Position numbers and translations under genes: made by a program | Source of the DNA: Chamaea fasciata | Lineage: Eukaryota; Chordata; Aves; Passeriformes; Sylviidae | Direction of reading: 5' to 3' | DNA length: 64,000 bases | Assembly: GCA_029207755.1 (NCBI GenBank) | Contig: JARCOQ010000012.1 | Span: forward strand, 23,237,740-23,301,739 | Notes under the pieces: model-generated | What the model was told of the DNA's origin: nothing | The model's database searches: none | The model's input: only the letters and a program-made list of their open reading frames with translations | Shown: positions 12,988 through 23,978 of the stretch, in pieces | Layout: every line of letters begins with the position of its first letter | Position numbering within the stretch: position 1 is the stretch's first letter

Positions 12988-15167
12988 ACATTATTTTCCC
13001 TGTGGACCCTGTGGCCTTTTCATTGAGAGCTGGTGAAGCTCTCTGCAAGCCAAGAACCCACTGTGGTTTTTACTCCTGGTTACAAGGATGGGGATCACAA
13101 GCAGTTGTCTAGTTGGCACCTCTGGCAGAGCTTCCCAAAACTGGTGGTGTGGTCTCCTCTCATCCTGAGCTGTTGAGTGTGTCCCAGGTGTTGTGCCCTG
13201 GTCTCATGGGAGGTGTTGTGCACTGCAGGGCTGGAAGGGAGGCAGGGCATAAATCAATTTTAGGCATGTTTAAATGTTTCAATTTTTGCATTGTCTTTGG
13301 GAATCATGTTTAGAAGGCTTTAAACCAGTGCTTTCCTGTCAGCAGACCCTTCAGCAGGCCAGCAGAGGCAGATTGTGGCAGACAGGTGCACGTCTGCCGT
13401 GTGGAGCTGTGGAACTGAACGACCCCAGGAGCATAATCCTTGATTTCCCCCATCTGAGGGGTTTAGCACAATGATCACCACTTAGCAGACAGGATTAGCA
13501 CCATGCTGATCATCCCTCAGGATGATGAGCAGCTCTGTTCCGTTTGCTCTGCTGGCTGGGCAGGGTCAGGATGAAGAGCAGCCCCTCACCCTTTGTTCCT
13601 GGCTTGTGTGTCCTTTGATTACCCCAAACCATCCTCTGCTGAGACATGAGAATGCTGATCACTGTTTCCCAAACCATCAGAAAAAAGCAAAAGGAAAAGA
13701 AACTGCTCCCAAACTACTCTGTTAGTCTATTAAAAATAACAAACGTGTTGGTTTTCAGTGTACTCAGCTTTCCAAAAGGAAAGCTTCTCTGCATATCTGA
13801 TATGTTGTTTCCACAAAGAATTACTGACACCTTGAACATTATCAAAGCAAAATGAACCCATCATTCCTTAGAGGAATTTACATCAAAATGAAGCTATTCC
13901 ACCCCCCTATTGTAAGTAATACAGTAATCTACTCTTTCTACTCCCTTGGCTTTTAAGCCTTTTTTAAAGAGTTGTACAATACAATATACTTGATTTAAAT
14001 GAACTATTTCTTGATAAAAACAAGGAGCCTGGTAGAACTGTTCTGTAATTGTGTGATGTCAGAAATAACGGGCAGAACATTCTGCACATGAAAACTGGCA
14101 CAGCTCCATTAACTTCAAAACTGTTCTGTGAGTTAACAGCAGAATTAAGACCAGAGGTGTAATTTGGGACAGGCCCCGTATGTGACTGGTCAGCTGCAGA
14201 AGTTTGCAGACTGGTTTGGGTTTAACTGGAGAAAGACAAGGACAGCTTGATCCTCTCCAAGCAAGAACAAATTCCTTCAGCAGCAATCAATAAAAGTTAA
14301 TTTTTTTCCAGGAGACTTCCAAAATCTTTAACAGACATATTTTCTCTCTGCCCCAAAACTGTAACAAACAAATGCAAAGCAATTCAAGAGAGAAACAAAA
14401 CAGAAAGGATAAGTTAATTATGATTTATAAATGTATTCACTTGTTGAATATTCTAATGAACCAAATCAGGAATTTAATTTCAGGGCAATTCCACTGAGGT
14501 GTGCTGCCAAAAGCAGCACCTATGGAAAGAAAGTAACATCTGTCAGATCGTGGCTTAAGATCAATGAAAAATATAACCTTTTAACCATTGATGTTATTTG
14601 CTTATAGATAAGTGAGTAAAAGTGACAGATTACCAGCATGGCATAGATGAACCTTGCAAAGGATCATTAATATTTCATCAGCAGAAACAGCAGTGGCGAA
14701 AGGCGGAGCTTGGGCACATGGGGGCTCCTGCAAAGCTTCCCACAAATTCCTTCGCTTGGGCAGATGCTGGCTGTGGAAGTCCTGCTGTTGTGTCATGGGG
14801 GATGAGTTGGTGTTGATGTATGGAACCACAATCTCTCCTTCAACAGCAGCACAGCCCTGTTATTTTAATGACACATATGTCAAAGTGAGCCTGTGTTGCT
14901 GCCTAGAATGACAAAAAACATCCCTAGTCCTCAGCTAATACTGAAGAAATTTTGGAGGTATTCAGTGTAGCTGTGAAGTTAAACTACTTGCTGTATTCAG
15001 GGGGATGTTAAAATAAAAATGATAATATATTATAATAATAAAAATTAAAAAGAAATTAACTTTCTCTTTTGCATATTATGCATTTACATATATTTTTATT
15101 TTGGCACTGTCTGTGCAGTATTCTTTAGAACAGCATTTGCAAGAACTCAAAAGAGGCAGATAATTTG
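12988..15167. other. Non-coding DNA, no gene recognised
   Basis: Moderate to low GC with short chance frames. The last 170 bases (about 15000-15060) are very AT-rich with TAATAAT words. No splice-flanked exon or repeat family was recognised. Confidence 0.5.
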
Positions 15168-15355
15168 CCCAGTGACCTGGAGGAGAAGAGTTCTGGATTT
15201 GTCTGCCCAGTGTCCAACAGGAGAGGAACTGTGGAATTGTCTGCCCAGTGTCCTGGAGGAGAGGAAGGAGCTCTGGAATTGTCTGCCCAGTATCCAACAG
15301 GAGAGGAACTCCGGAATTGTCTGCCCAGTGTCCTGGAGGAGAGGTGCTCCAGAGC
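15168..15355. repeat. Short minisatellite with alternating unit types
   Basis: Five units start with CCCAGTG or CCCAGTA at 15168, 15206, 15244, 15286 and 15324. Their lengths are 38, 38, 42 and 38 bases, with a partial last unit. Units 1, 3 and 5 carry a CCTGGAGGAGA-type core and units 2 and 4 carry CCAACAGGAGAGG. The array is therefore a two-unit higher-order repeat (A-B-A-B-A) rather than a simple one. Each full unit ends in TTGTCTG. The array helps to create a 208-codon minus-strand frame (15076-15702), which I do not regard as a gene. Confidence 0.85.
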
Positions 15356-15599
15356 CAGAGCTGCTGCCCATGGAGGTGGATGCTGAATTGGTGCTGCATC
15401 CCGCTAAGCTCTAATTCAGATCCAATTTTCTGTTTAGCAGTGTTGGGGCTGGGACTAAAGAATTTATTCCTGACAGTTTCCCTCCCTGGATGCAGGTTTG
15501 GATCTGATGGCAGCAGTGGCTTCCTTCTGGAATAAGTGAGCATTAAAATCCCGAATAAATTGCTGTGGAAAATGCCCTTTCCTGAGGCACCGTGTTTGA

Positions 15600-15960
15600 T
15601 GGCACAGATAACACCCCTCAGGATCATCATGGTGATGTTTTGCATGTCTTTGGCACCTCTCATCTCAGGGTTTCGAAGTGTTTTACAAACGTAATGAATC
15701 ATGAATCACGCCTCCTGTGAAGGGGATGAATGACAAGTCTCATTAGAACTGCCTTGTTTTCGAGGCCAATTTTCAGCTTTTTTTTTAATGGAGTGATGGC
15801 ATTTTGTTTGTTGAGATGGCAGTGCGTAAGTTTTTAATACACTGGCAAGCCTGTAGCTTCATTAGATTAAATTTAATTTCAATTAGTCATTCTTCCCTTT
15901 CCTTGATGTCAATCATCATTCTGTAGATTAAAATGGCTGGGAATTTGATTAGACTTGCAA
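15600..15960. promoter_or_regulatory. Possible conserved non-coding element with an old repeat-like core
   Basis: A CATCTCAGGG plus GTGTTTTACAAACGTAATGA string near 15660-15700 recalls the 3' tail of ancient amniote LINE/SINE families, which have a TTTACAAA motif followed by a CACAACACCCCTGTGAGG-like block. The right part (15850-15960) holds several ATTAG and CAATTAG homeodomain cores. Old repeat remnants in gene deserts are sometimes kept as enhancers. Both the repeat assignment and any function are guesses from motif resemblance. Confidence 0.25.
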
Positions 15961-16072
15961 GTTTTCTTTCCACTTGCTAATATTCCAAAATATTTCCAAA
16001 AATACTTTGGAAACATTTCTATCTTTGGACAAATAGTCTTCATCTTTAGAAAGAAGATATGTAACTCTTAGA

Positions 16073-16325
16073 GAACCACAGAATGATTTGGGTTGGAAGG
16101 GACCTCAAAGCCCATCCAGTCCCACCCCTGCCATGGGCAGGGACACCTTCCACTGTCCCAGGCTGCTCCAAACCCCAGTGTCCAACCTGGCCTTGGACAC
16201 TGCCAGGGATCCAGGGGCAGCCGCAGCTTCTCTGGACACCCTGTGCCAGGGCCTGCCCACCCTCCCAGGGAACAATTCCTTCCCAATACTCCATCTAAAC
16301 TTCCCCTCTTTCAGTTTCTCTTCCA
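16073..16325 (-). mobile_element. CR1 LINE 3' fragment (minus orientation)
   Basis: It starts with ACCACAGAATGATTTGGGTT, the reverse complement of the CR1 3' terminus. It runs through the GGACACCTTCCACTGTCCCA, CCTTGGACACTGCCAGGGAT and GGGAACAATTCCTTCCC blocks. It is 5'-truncated at about 16325 and holds no coding part of the element. Its similarity to the copies at 20.4, 53.4 and 56.5 kb is high by eye, so these belong to one related subfamily group. Confidence 0.95.
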
Positions 16326-19300
16326 TGCACTGAGATGTCTCTTCCCAGATTTCAGCCACCATCAGCACGCTCCAGCACTCATGTCATCCATGGCTGTTCT
16401 GGGTTTCCCCAGGAAATGCCTATTTCTGTCTTTGGGGAAAGCTCTATTCTGAACAAATGAACCAATTCTTTTTTTTTTCTGAGTGCAGCTCATGGATATT
16501 ACAAACCAATGCAGTGCTTTTTTTTTCTGTCTAAAAACCATACTGTGTAGTTATGAACAACACTTAATACTCAAATCTTCCTCTTATTTTTATGCATTTC
16601 TCTAATTTGCTTGTTATATAGCATTTTATAAAAATGGATTATCTAACCTCCTCTCTTTGCCATTTGGATATACAGGTTCTTAAAGAGCTGCTTTCAAGGA
16701 CTTTAATTGCAATACAGCATTTTGACCCTCAATGAGTTTTTCTGTTAATTCCATCCCAAAAATGCACAATGGAGTGATGACCTTGTTATCCTGAATAAGG
16801 CACTGCTTTTGACAGACCCTCACTTCGCTGTCTCTATCAATCCTCAGGTGCCTTGTAATCCACAATATGAATAGGGTGACATTTGTACTCAGTCTTGATC
16901 ATATCTTTATAAATGTTTGGTTTTACACATTTTAGCTGGTGCCTTTTCACATTTCATTGCCTTCTAGTTGTTTAATATGTATGGAAATAGGTAAAAATAG
17001 GCTGTTCTTTTTTTTTCTGGGAGTACGTAAATTACAAAAATATATTTATACTGGGTGTATTAACATCAGAATCTATTCATAAGATCCTGGAGAACAAAGG
17101 TCATGGAAATACCTTTTTATCAAACCAGTGAACTTCATAATTTACAAGTTCAGTGGAATATTTCTGTGCATGTCATTATCATTTTACTTGTTACCAACAT
17201 TTATAGGTGTACCCATAAACCTTATTTGAACTGAGAACTGTGTTTTTCCACTTTGGTAACTCAATGAAACAATTTAAACTTTTTTTTTCTCTTTGAAATG
17301 AAACTCCCAAAAGGTATTTACTGTTGTACTAAATGTTCTAATCTGCTCAAAGACAGTTTTAAAGATTCAGGTTTGAGAAATTTAGTTACATTTAATTTTG
17401 ATTTTTATTTATATATTATAAATAACATTTTCACACATTTTGTTTAAAAGATATGAAAACAATGTTTTGACTTGTCTAAAATATTTCCCTTCTCCATTTG
17501 TCTCAATCCCATTTGCCCATTTGCACACTGGATTTAATGTCAATTTACCAATAATCTGTTGCTAAAATTTCAATTTAATATTTTGACAAGCAACAACAAC
17601 AACAACAACAAAAAATCAAGTATAAATATTATGGAAATGAACAATTTAAACAGAGGCTGAAAAAAGGACATGCAAATTCAGACCCAAATTGTACAAGGCA
17701 CTGAATATTTTCTGTTGAAAAGAAACATCCCTGTTGTTAATTGGGGTTTTAATTGGAAAAGCTGAAGTGCCAAATGCTTTGAGAGGTGAGACACTGGGTG
17801 CCACAAGGGCTCTTTGATTTAGGACAGGAAGGTGAAATGCATGGAGGCCATGGACATAATTGCAAATAATGCAGAAATAGTGACATTTAATGGATTACTC
17901 AGGATTGTCATGTAGGACATGCTTCAGTACCTGCCATGCTCTTGTTGGGATTTTTATGATAATGAATGTAAAATTCCATTTTCTATTTCCTAGCGGCAGA
18001 TTTGTTTCTAAAGAATGAAGTTAGACTGACATCTGAATACTTTCTTTGACCTTTTACAGCAGGCTCTGCCCCCTTTTTGTCTGATTTCATGCTGTAATTG
18101 CTCTGGGCAATTAAACTATTTTACTTGTATGTGTATTTCAGTTCCATTTTTTTCCTGAAAAAGTACTACATAATCGTTTAAAATTTGATCTAGGTCACTG
18201 TTGCTTCATAAAACACAAACAATAAGAAATTACTTGTGAATTAGAGAAGATGCTTTCTTGAAGGATTTTCCTCAGCCAAATTTAAGGCCAGTAGAATTCA
18301 GGGACTTCTTCAAATTAGCCCATTATATAATGTTTCATGTTAAATGTATCATTTCTGTATGTAGTTTAGGATATTCAAAATTATTCTCTTGGTATCATTA
18401 AAATCTGCATACTTTAGTTACTACATCACATCCCTGAAGAGGATGATTTGCAGTGCTTGATTTTCAGGATTAAAGGTACAAAAAAGTTTGTATGTCAGCT
18501 TTATGTGCATTTTATTCAATTCTTTGGTGTACAAAACTATTACAGTTACTATTACAGTTGGACTCAAAAAGCATCTGTAGATCTGCTCAACTTGATTTCT
18601 GGTCAACTTGTGCATGGGTGCATAAGGAAATTTAAAGGACACACAATGCTCAGAACTGCACACATAATTTGAGAGTGGAGGATTAATTTCTTCTTATATC
18701 TCTTACCCATAGACCAGCACCAAAACAGGATTTACTCTTTGTTTATTAGTTCTTTGGGGTTCTCATTTATCCAAAAAAATTTATCAACTGAGCCTATGAC
18801 TTTAAAAGTATCAGAAGATGGATATGACATCCTGTTATGGCAGATGAGAAATTAATTTGAGTGAAATGAAACTCATCCTCTATTCAAAAATTACAGATTG
18901 GATTGTTGCGCTCCTCTCACTGATACTCTGAGAGCTCCTTGCAAGTTGCACCTGCAGACACCCAAGAGCACAGGCTTACAGACAAAAATTAGTTTTTCTC
19001 CATTAAATTCTGTAGAAATCCTGTTTAATGAATGAAGGAAAAGCTAGGTGAGGCATCAAGGTTGAAATCAACATTCAGACATGGAAATGATGAATTTTGC
19101 CTGGAAAAAAGCAAAACAACTCAGACCCAAGAATTTAAAAGTTTTCTCACTTCTTTCATCACAAGTCTGTCTTGAACAGGAGTCAGCTGAATGATATCAA
19201 AATGTGATATCTGTGCATTAAACCTAGGCTCAAAGTTTTACTGAAAAAGTGACCAGAGCATAAACCTATCCAATATCTGAGTAGAATTAATCCAGGATCA

Positions 19301-20371
19301 CCTCTGTGCTCCCAGAAATGCTCTCAGATCTCCCTTTCCTCATGGCCTCCCTTGTTCTGTTACTCTCAGGATGTTCAGCTCCTCTGCCAACTTCCAGGTC
19401 CTTAAAACAGATTCTTCTGGCAGCTGCAAATGCTCTTATCAGCAACTGCATTTGAAATTTATCCAACTCTCAGACAGTTGTAAAATCTTGCAAATTGAAA
19501 ATCCTTGGATCTCCTGGGAAATCGCTGTTTAAGATCATGTTTAATCTCCTTTTAATATCCTCTCAGCATTTTGATCCTGATCCTACAGTGATGTAAATTC
19601 AAAGTAACTATCCTGAAGTCAATGTAAAATCTAAGTAAGCCAATGGTGTTATTTTGGATTTATACAATGATAACAAAATCTGGCATGGCTTCCTTATGTT
19701 TTAGCTCGTGTAGGGAGCAAGTGGGGAAGTTTCTGAATCCTGTGCTCTTTTTTTTTCATCTTTACCTGCCAAAAGGTTTGTTTTCCTTTTTTTGAGCTTG
19801 ACCTGAAGACTTCTGACATTAATAATTAATCGATCATGTTCTCTAACTTCTTTGTCTCATTTTTTTCCCTCTTTATTTTGCAATTCTCCTATACAGTCTT
19901 TTTCAGTTACCTTTTCAACAGAACACATGCTGAAATGGTATGGGGACAGTATGAATTTAATTGCATGAATCACTGCAATGGAAGAAAATTAATCCCTCTT
20001 TTCACTCCATGATTAGGAGCTTCAAACATTCAGGCGTATTTTTCTAACCTTGGTTTTCTTGGACTACTGTAACCATTCTTATTACTAATTTTAATATTAC
20101 AATTAAAAGTCAAAAATGTCCCTAGATCCAGGCTTTAAATGTATTAACATGTGTAACTCCTAGGGGCATAGGGGTGATAGTTATCAATATTGTATTTAAA
20201 TTCTCTGTTTCTGGTATTCTTAAGTCAAACTTTCAAATACTATGTTCTATCACAAGTACTGCAGTCCAGTTGCATCTTCAAAAGAATGCCAAGCTGCATT
20301 ATCAAAGCAAAAAAGAAAACATGTAGGCCTATAATACAGTTCTGTGTACTTTATTATGACACCATAAAAGT
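16326..20371. other. Non-coding AT-rich DNA, no gene recognised
   Basis: Very AT-rich sequence with T runs and a short (CAA)n array at about 17590-17611. The longest open frames are around 80 codons and look random. No known repeat family was recognised. Confidence 0.6.
17590..17611. repeat. (CAA)n microsatellite
   Basis: About seven CAA trinucleotides followed by an A run. It is a simple repeat with no visible further role. Confidence 0.85.
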
Positions 20372-20965
20372 CACAGAGTGGTAGAATGGTTTGGGCCAAA
20401 AGGACAAAAAGCTCATCCAGTGACACCCTTGCCATGGACAGGGACACCTTCCACTGTCTCAGGCTGCTCCAAGCCCCAGTGTCCAACCTGGCCTTGGACA
20501 CTGCCAGGGATCCAGGGGCAGCCACAGCTTCTCTGGGCACCCTGTGCCAGGGTCTGCCCACCCTGCCAGAGAGCAATTCCTTCCCCATATACCATCGATC
20601 CCTGTCCTCTGGCACTGGGAGCCATGCCCTGTGTCCTGTCCCTCCAATCCTTGGCAATTGTCTCTCTCCATCTTTCCTGCAGCTCCCTCAGACCCTGCAA
20701 GGCCACACTGAGATCACCCCAAAGCTTCTCCTCTCCAGGTGAACAATCCACGCTCTCCCAGCCTTTCCTCCCAGCAGAGCTGCCCCATCCCTCTGCTCAT
20801 GCTGGTGCCTCCTCTGGGCTCTCTCCAGCAGCTCCAGGTCCTTGCTGTGCTGGCTCAGGGCTGGGGCAGCTCTGCAGGTGAGGTCTCACCTGAGGGGGCA
20901 GAGGGGCAGAATCCCCCTCCCCTGCTGCCCACACTGGGGCTCAGCCCAGGGCACACTGCCCGATC
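20372..20965 (-). mobile_element. CR1 LINE 3' fragment, longest copy in the window (minus orientation)
   Basis: It starts at the 3' terminus (GTGGTAGAATGGTTTGGGCC) and extends about 590 bases. The usual 3' blocks come first, then the CTCTCCAGGTGAACAA, CTCTCCAGCAGCTCCAGGTC and GTGAGGTCTCACCTGAG landmarks that lie further upstream in CR1. It therefore reaches further towards the element's coding region than the other copies here, but no reverse transcriptase motif is visible. The plus-strand frame of 167 codons across it is a reverse-strand reading of the repeat. Confidence 0.95.
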
Positions 20966-22820
20966 CATGACTGCTGCAGAAGTCCAGATGGGAATACATT
21001 GAAATAACTGACTTTTAAAAGCTTAGGAAAGTAGCTGTTGGCTCATTTTAACATCCTGTGTGCATGTTCTTGAAATTGGGACAGTATCTTGGTCCCTTCA
21101 GGACAGGTCTCAGTGCCTGGTGTGGAACATTGAGCAGGCAACAATGGCAGAGAGCATCCACTCGATTCTGAGAAGCTGCAGGAGGCCACCCTTCTCCAAG
21201 AAGATGCTTGGGAAAGCTACAGAGAGTCAGAGTAATCAATACATCCCTAAAAGCAGAAGCAACTACAGAGAACCTTTTAGAGGTTTCTGCATGGGAGAGC
21301 ATTGCAGGTGCTGCTTTCCATGGAAATGAGTTCATCTAGATGCTAAACAGTTTAGTGAGGGCTCCTTGCACATTCCTGCACAGCAGCGGTGGAAAATGGA
21401 GAAAGATGAGGCTTTCTCTGAGTAGGTCTTATGGAAATGAAAGCATTTTCCATGGATTAAGGGCTCTGCAGATCCAGAACATATGTAATTTTCTCCAATA
21501 CTCCTAGGAAAGAGCCATTCAGCTGTATTAAATTGTATGAAATGCTTCTGTGAAGCATTGCTTTGTGTTGTATAACCTGAACAGAGGCTGCAGAGGCCTA
21601 GTCCATGTGGAAATTCCCATTCGTTTCTTTTGTAAATACGTAGTTTTGTTTCCTTTGTTGATAAAATTAGTAGGAAGGTTGCATTGGATTCTCAGATGGA
21701 ACGTGTTTGTCTTCTGGTTGAATTTCACAGTATGGCAGCACAGTTTGGGCATGTTTTTCACGATTTCTTAGCACCAGCAATATTTCACTTGGAAAAACCC
21801 CTGACATTGTTTGATGCATTAAGCATCTGTGTTAATCTACCTCCCGATTTTGAAAAATGGAAGGCAAACAGCAACACATCTCTTCTGTGGAATCAACAGA
21901 AGATTTGTAGTTTTCTTTTTTTTTTTTTCCTTGAAAACTAAGAAACATCACCACATACACAGAACAAATAACCAAAATCAGCAAATGACCAAGCAACAGA
22001 AAGGTATTTTCATGATTTCTTATAGATGCCAGGACACCACGTTTTCCCACAGAAGCTTGTTGGATGATCTATCTAGGTGAGAATTAAAGGCAAATAGATG
22101 GCTGAGCTTCCAGCCCGTCATTTTCAGGCATCCCTTTCTCTGAGTGGGATTTATGACACCTGATTTGCTTGTACATGGAACTAAAAATGCTATTCAATAT
22201 TTCATTTATATTATTGGGAAATAGAGAAAAAAATCAGCGGACTCTTCAAATAATTATCTGGGCTCAAGCAAAATGATACCATATTATACACAGGATTTTA
22301 AAAGTATTGCACTGTATGATCAATGAGATTTTAAACCCTGTGGCAGATTTATAGTTAAGAGGTACTGTTTCGTTTTTTTTAACAAGTTTAATAGCTGAGA
22401 TTGTTTTCTTGTTTTGTGATTGATTCTTGTGTGAATCATCTGGTTTTTTCAGTTGTGACTCATCTGACAAACTCCAAAGTCTGTTATATTTTTATCTCCT
22501 GATAAAATCAATAATAAAGAATTATAATCTTGGAGACTTTAAATATCGAAGTGAACATATATTTTTTTTATAACTTTGTTACTCCATTAAAGCCACTGTG
22601 TTTTTTCCAGTAGCAGATAGATGTGAAAGCAGTGACAGCACGTGATTTAGGGATAAAACTTTATAATTTTGCCATTATTTTGCTAGTCTATGCACAATTT
22701 ATAGCTGTTTACTGAACTAGAGAATGGTTGGTCTCTTGGATCATGGCTATTCATGTACAGATGTGAAAATACCTTTGATTATGGCCTTGTGTGGAGAGAT
22801 AAGTAGCTCCTAGCTTCTGG
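20966..22820. other. Non-coding DNA, no gene recognised
   Basis: Mixed composition, AT-rich after 21.4 kb, with a T run near 21917-21929. No exon, repeat family or RNA gene was recognised. Confidence 0.55.
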
Positions 22821-23180
22821 TGCCTGGAATAGAGAGGGGACATGGACAGAAGTCACCAGGAACACGGAATAGTGAGGGGACAGGGACAGAAATCACCAGG
22901 AACATGGAATAGTGAGGGGACAGGGACAGAAATCACCAGGAACATGGAATAGTGAGGGGACAGGGACAGAAATCACCAGGAACATGGAATAGTGAGGGGA
23001 CAGGGACAGAAATCACCAGGAACATGGAATAGTGAGGGGACAGGGACAGAAATCACCAGGAACATGGAATAGTGAGGGGACAGGGACAGAAATCACCAGG
23101 AACATGGAACAGTGAGGGGACAGGGACAGAAATCACCCGGAACATGGAACAGTGAGGGGACAGGGACAGAAATCACCAGG
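22821..23180. repeat. 40-bp minisatellite, nine units
   Basis: Nine consecutive 40-base units share the core GAATAGTGAGGGGACAGGGA followed by CAGAAATCACCAGGAACATG. The first unit (22821-22860) is the most diverged (AGAGAGGGGACATGG, AAGTCACC). The central units are identical by eye, and the last two have GGAACAGTG in place of GGAATAGTG. Purine-rich G clusters sit on the plus strand. Centre homogeneity with diverged edges is typical of a minisatellite growing by unequal exchange or slippage. There are no unique spacers between units, so this is not a CRISPR-like array. Confidence 0.97.
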
Positions 23181-23811
23181 AACAATCTGAAATACTTGAG
23201 GCACACGATAGGCGAGATTGATTATCTCAAGCTGCAGGCATTAAATGAAGAAAGATCTTTGTGCTAGATAAGCATGACTGCCCAGTGTTCATCAGCACAG
23301 AAGGGTAAACAGAGAGATTCCAGGGACAGCACTCTCCTTTAAATCTTCCTGGGCACAGCCAGGGCTGTTTGCAAGCTGATGGTTGGTGTGCCCCATACAC
23401 ATGGAAAAAATATTCCCAGCAGAAGTACATGCTAACAAATCAAACTTGATTTCTCCAGACAAAACAGGAAAATGGATTAAAATGAAACACTGGGAAGATT
23501 ACATATTTTTTCTTAGATTTTGGAAGAAATAGTCAATCATTAATTGTACAGCACATCCTGCACAAAATAACTGACATTCGGACCTGGAATGAAAAGACAA
23601 GATTATTAGCAGCTATTTAGCTGTGCTATATCTTACTGGCAGATGATGTGTGTAGAAGCTGTTCATGCTCTCTAGGAAGATGCAGTGATTTTTTTAAACT
23701 TGTTTTCTAACAAGATAAATTAATAAGCTATCAGTTGACTACATTAGAGGAATATATTTGGAGGTGTTATTCTGTTTGGCAGCCTGTGCAGACTGTGCCT
23801 TACACATGGTT
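23181..23811. other. Non-coding DNA, no gene recognised
   Basis: Ordinary AT-rich sequence between the minisatellite and a CR1 fragment. I see nothing specific in it. Confidence 0.55.
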
Positions 23812-23978
23812 GGAATCACAGAACCATGGAATTATGGAATATCCTGGGTTGGAAGGGCCCTACAAGGATCATTTGTCCCTCAACTGCTGACTCAGATCCA
23901 CCTGGGTGTCCACCAGGACTCTCAGGTCCCTTCTCATGGCTTCTCCCCAGCCTCTCATTCCCACCCTGTCCCTTATTG
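23812..23978 (-). mobile_element. CR1 LINE fragment, older subfamily (minus orientation)
   Basis: AATCACAGAACCATGGAATT followed by CCTGGGTTGGAAGGGCCC marks the CR1 3' terminus in reverse. The sequence then departs early from the common 3' block into CACCAGGACTCTCAGGTCCC and CTTCTC words, which occur further upstream in CR1. A deletion inside the element, or a distinct subfamily, would explain this. It is clearly different from the 16, 20, 53 and 56 kb copies. Confidence 0.8.

Noticed and set aside
15076..15702. 208-codon minus-strand open frame
   Set aside because: It contains the minisatellite translated as GHWADNS-like repeats. There is no known domain, and the length is near the chance limit for 64 kb in six frames.
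20378..20881. 167-codon plus-strand open frame
   Set aside because: It lies entirely in a CR1 3' end read on the wrong strand.
22821..23180. CRISPR-like array
   Set aside because: Units are contiguous 40-bp tandem repeats without unique spacers, in a vertebrate genome.
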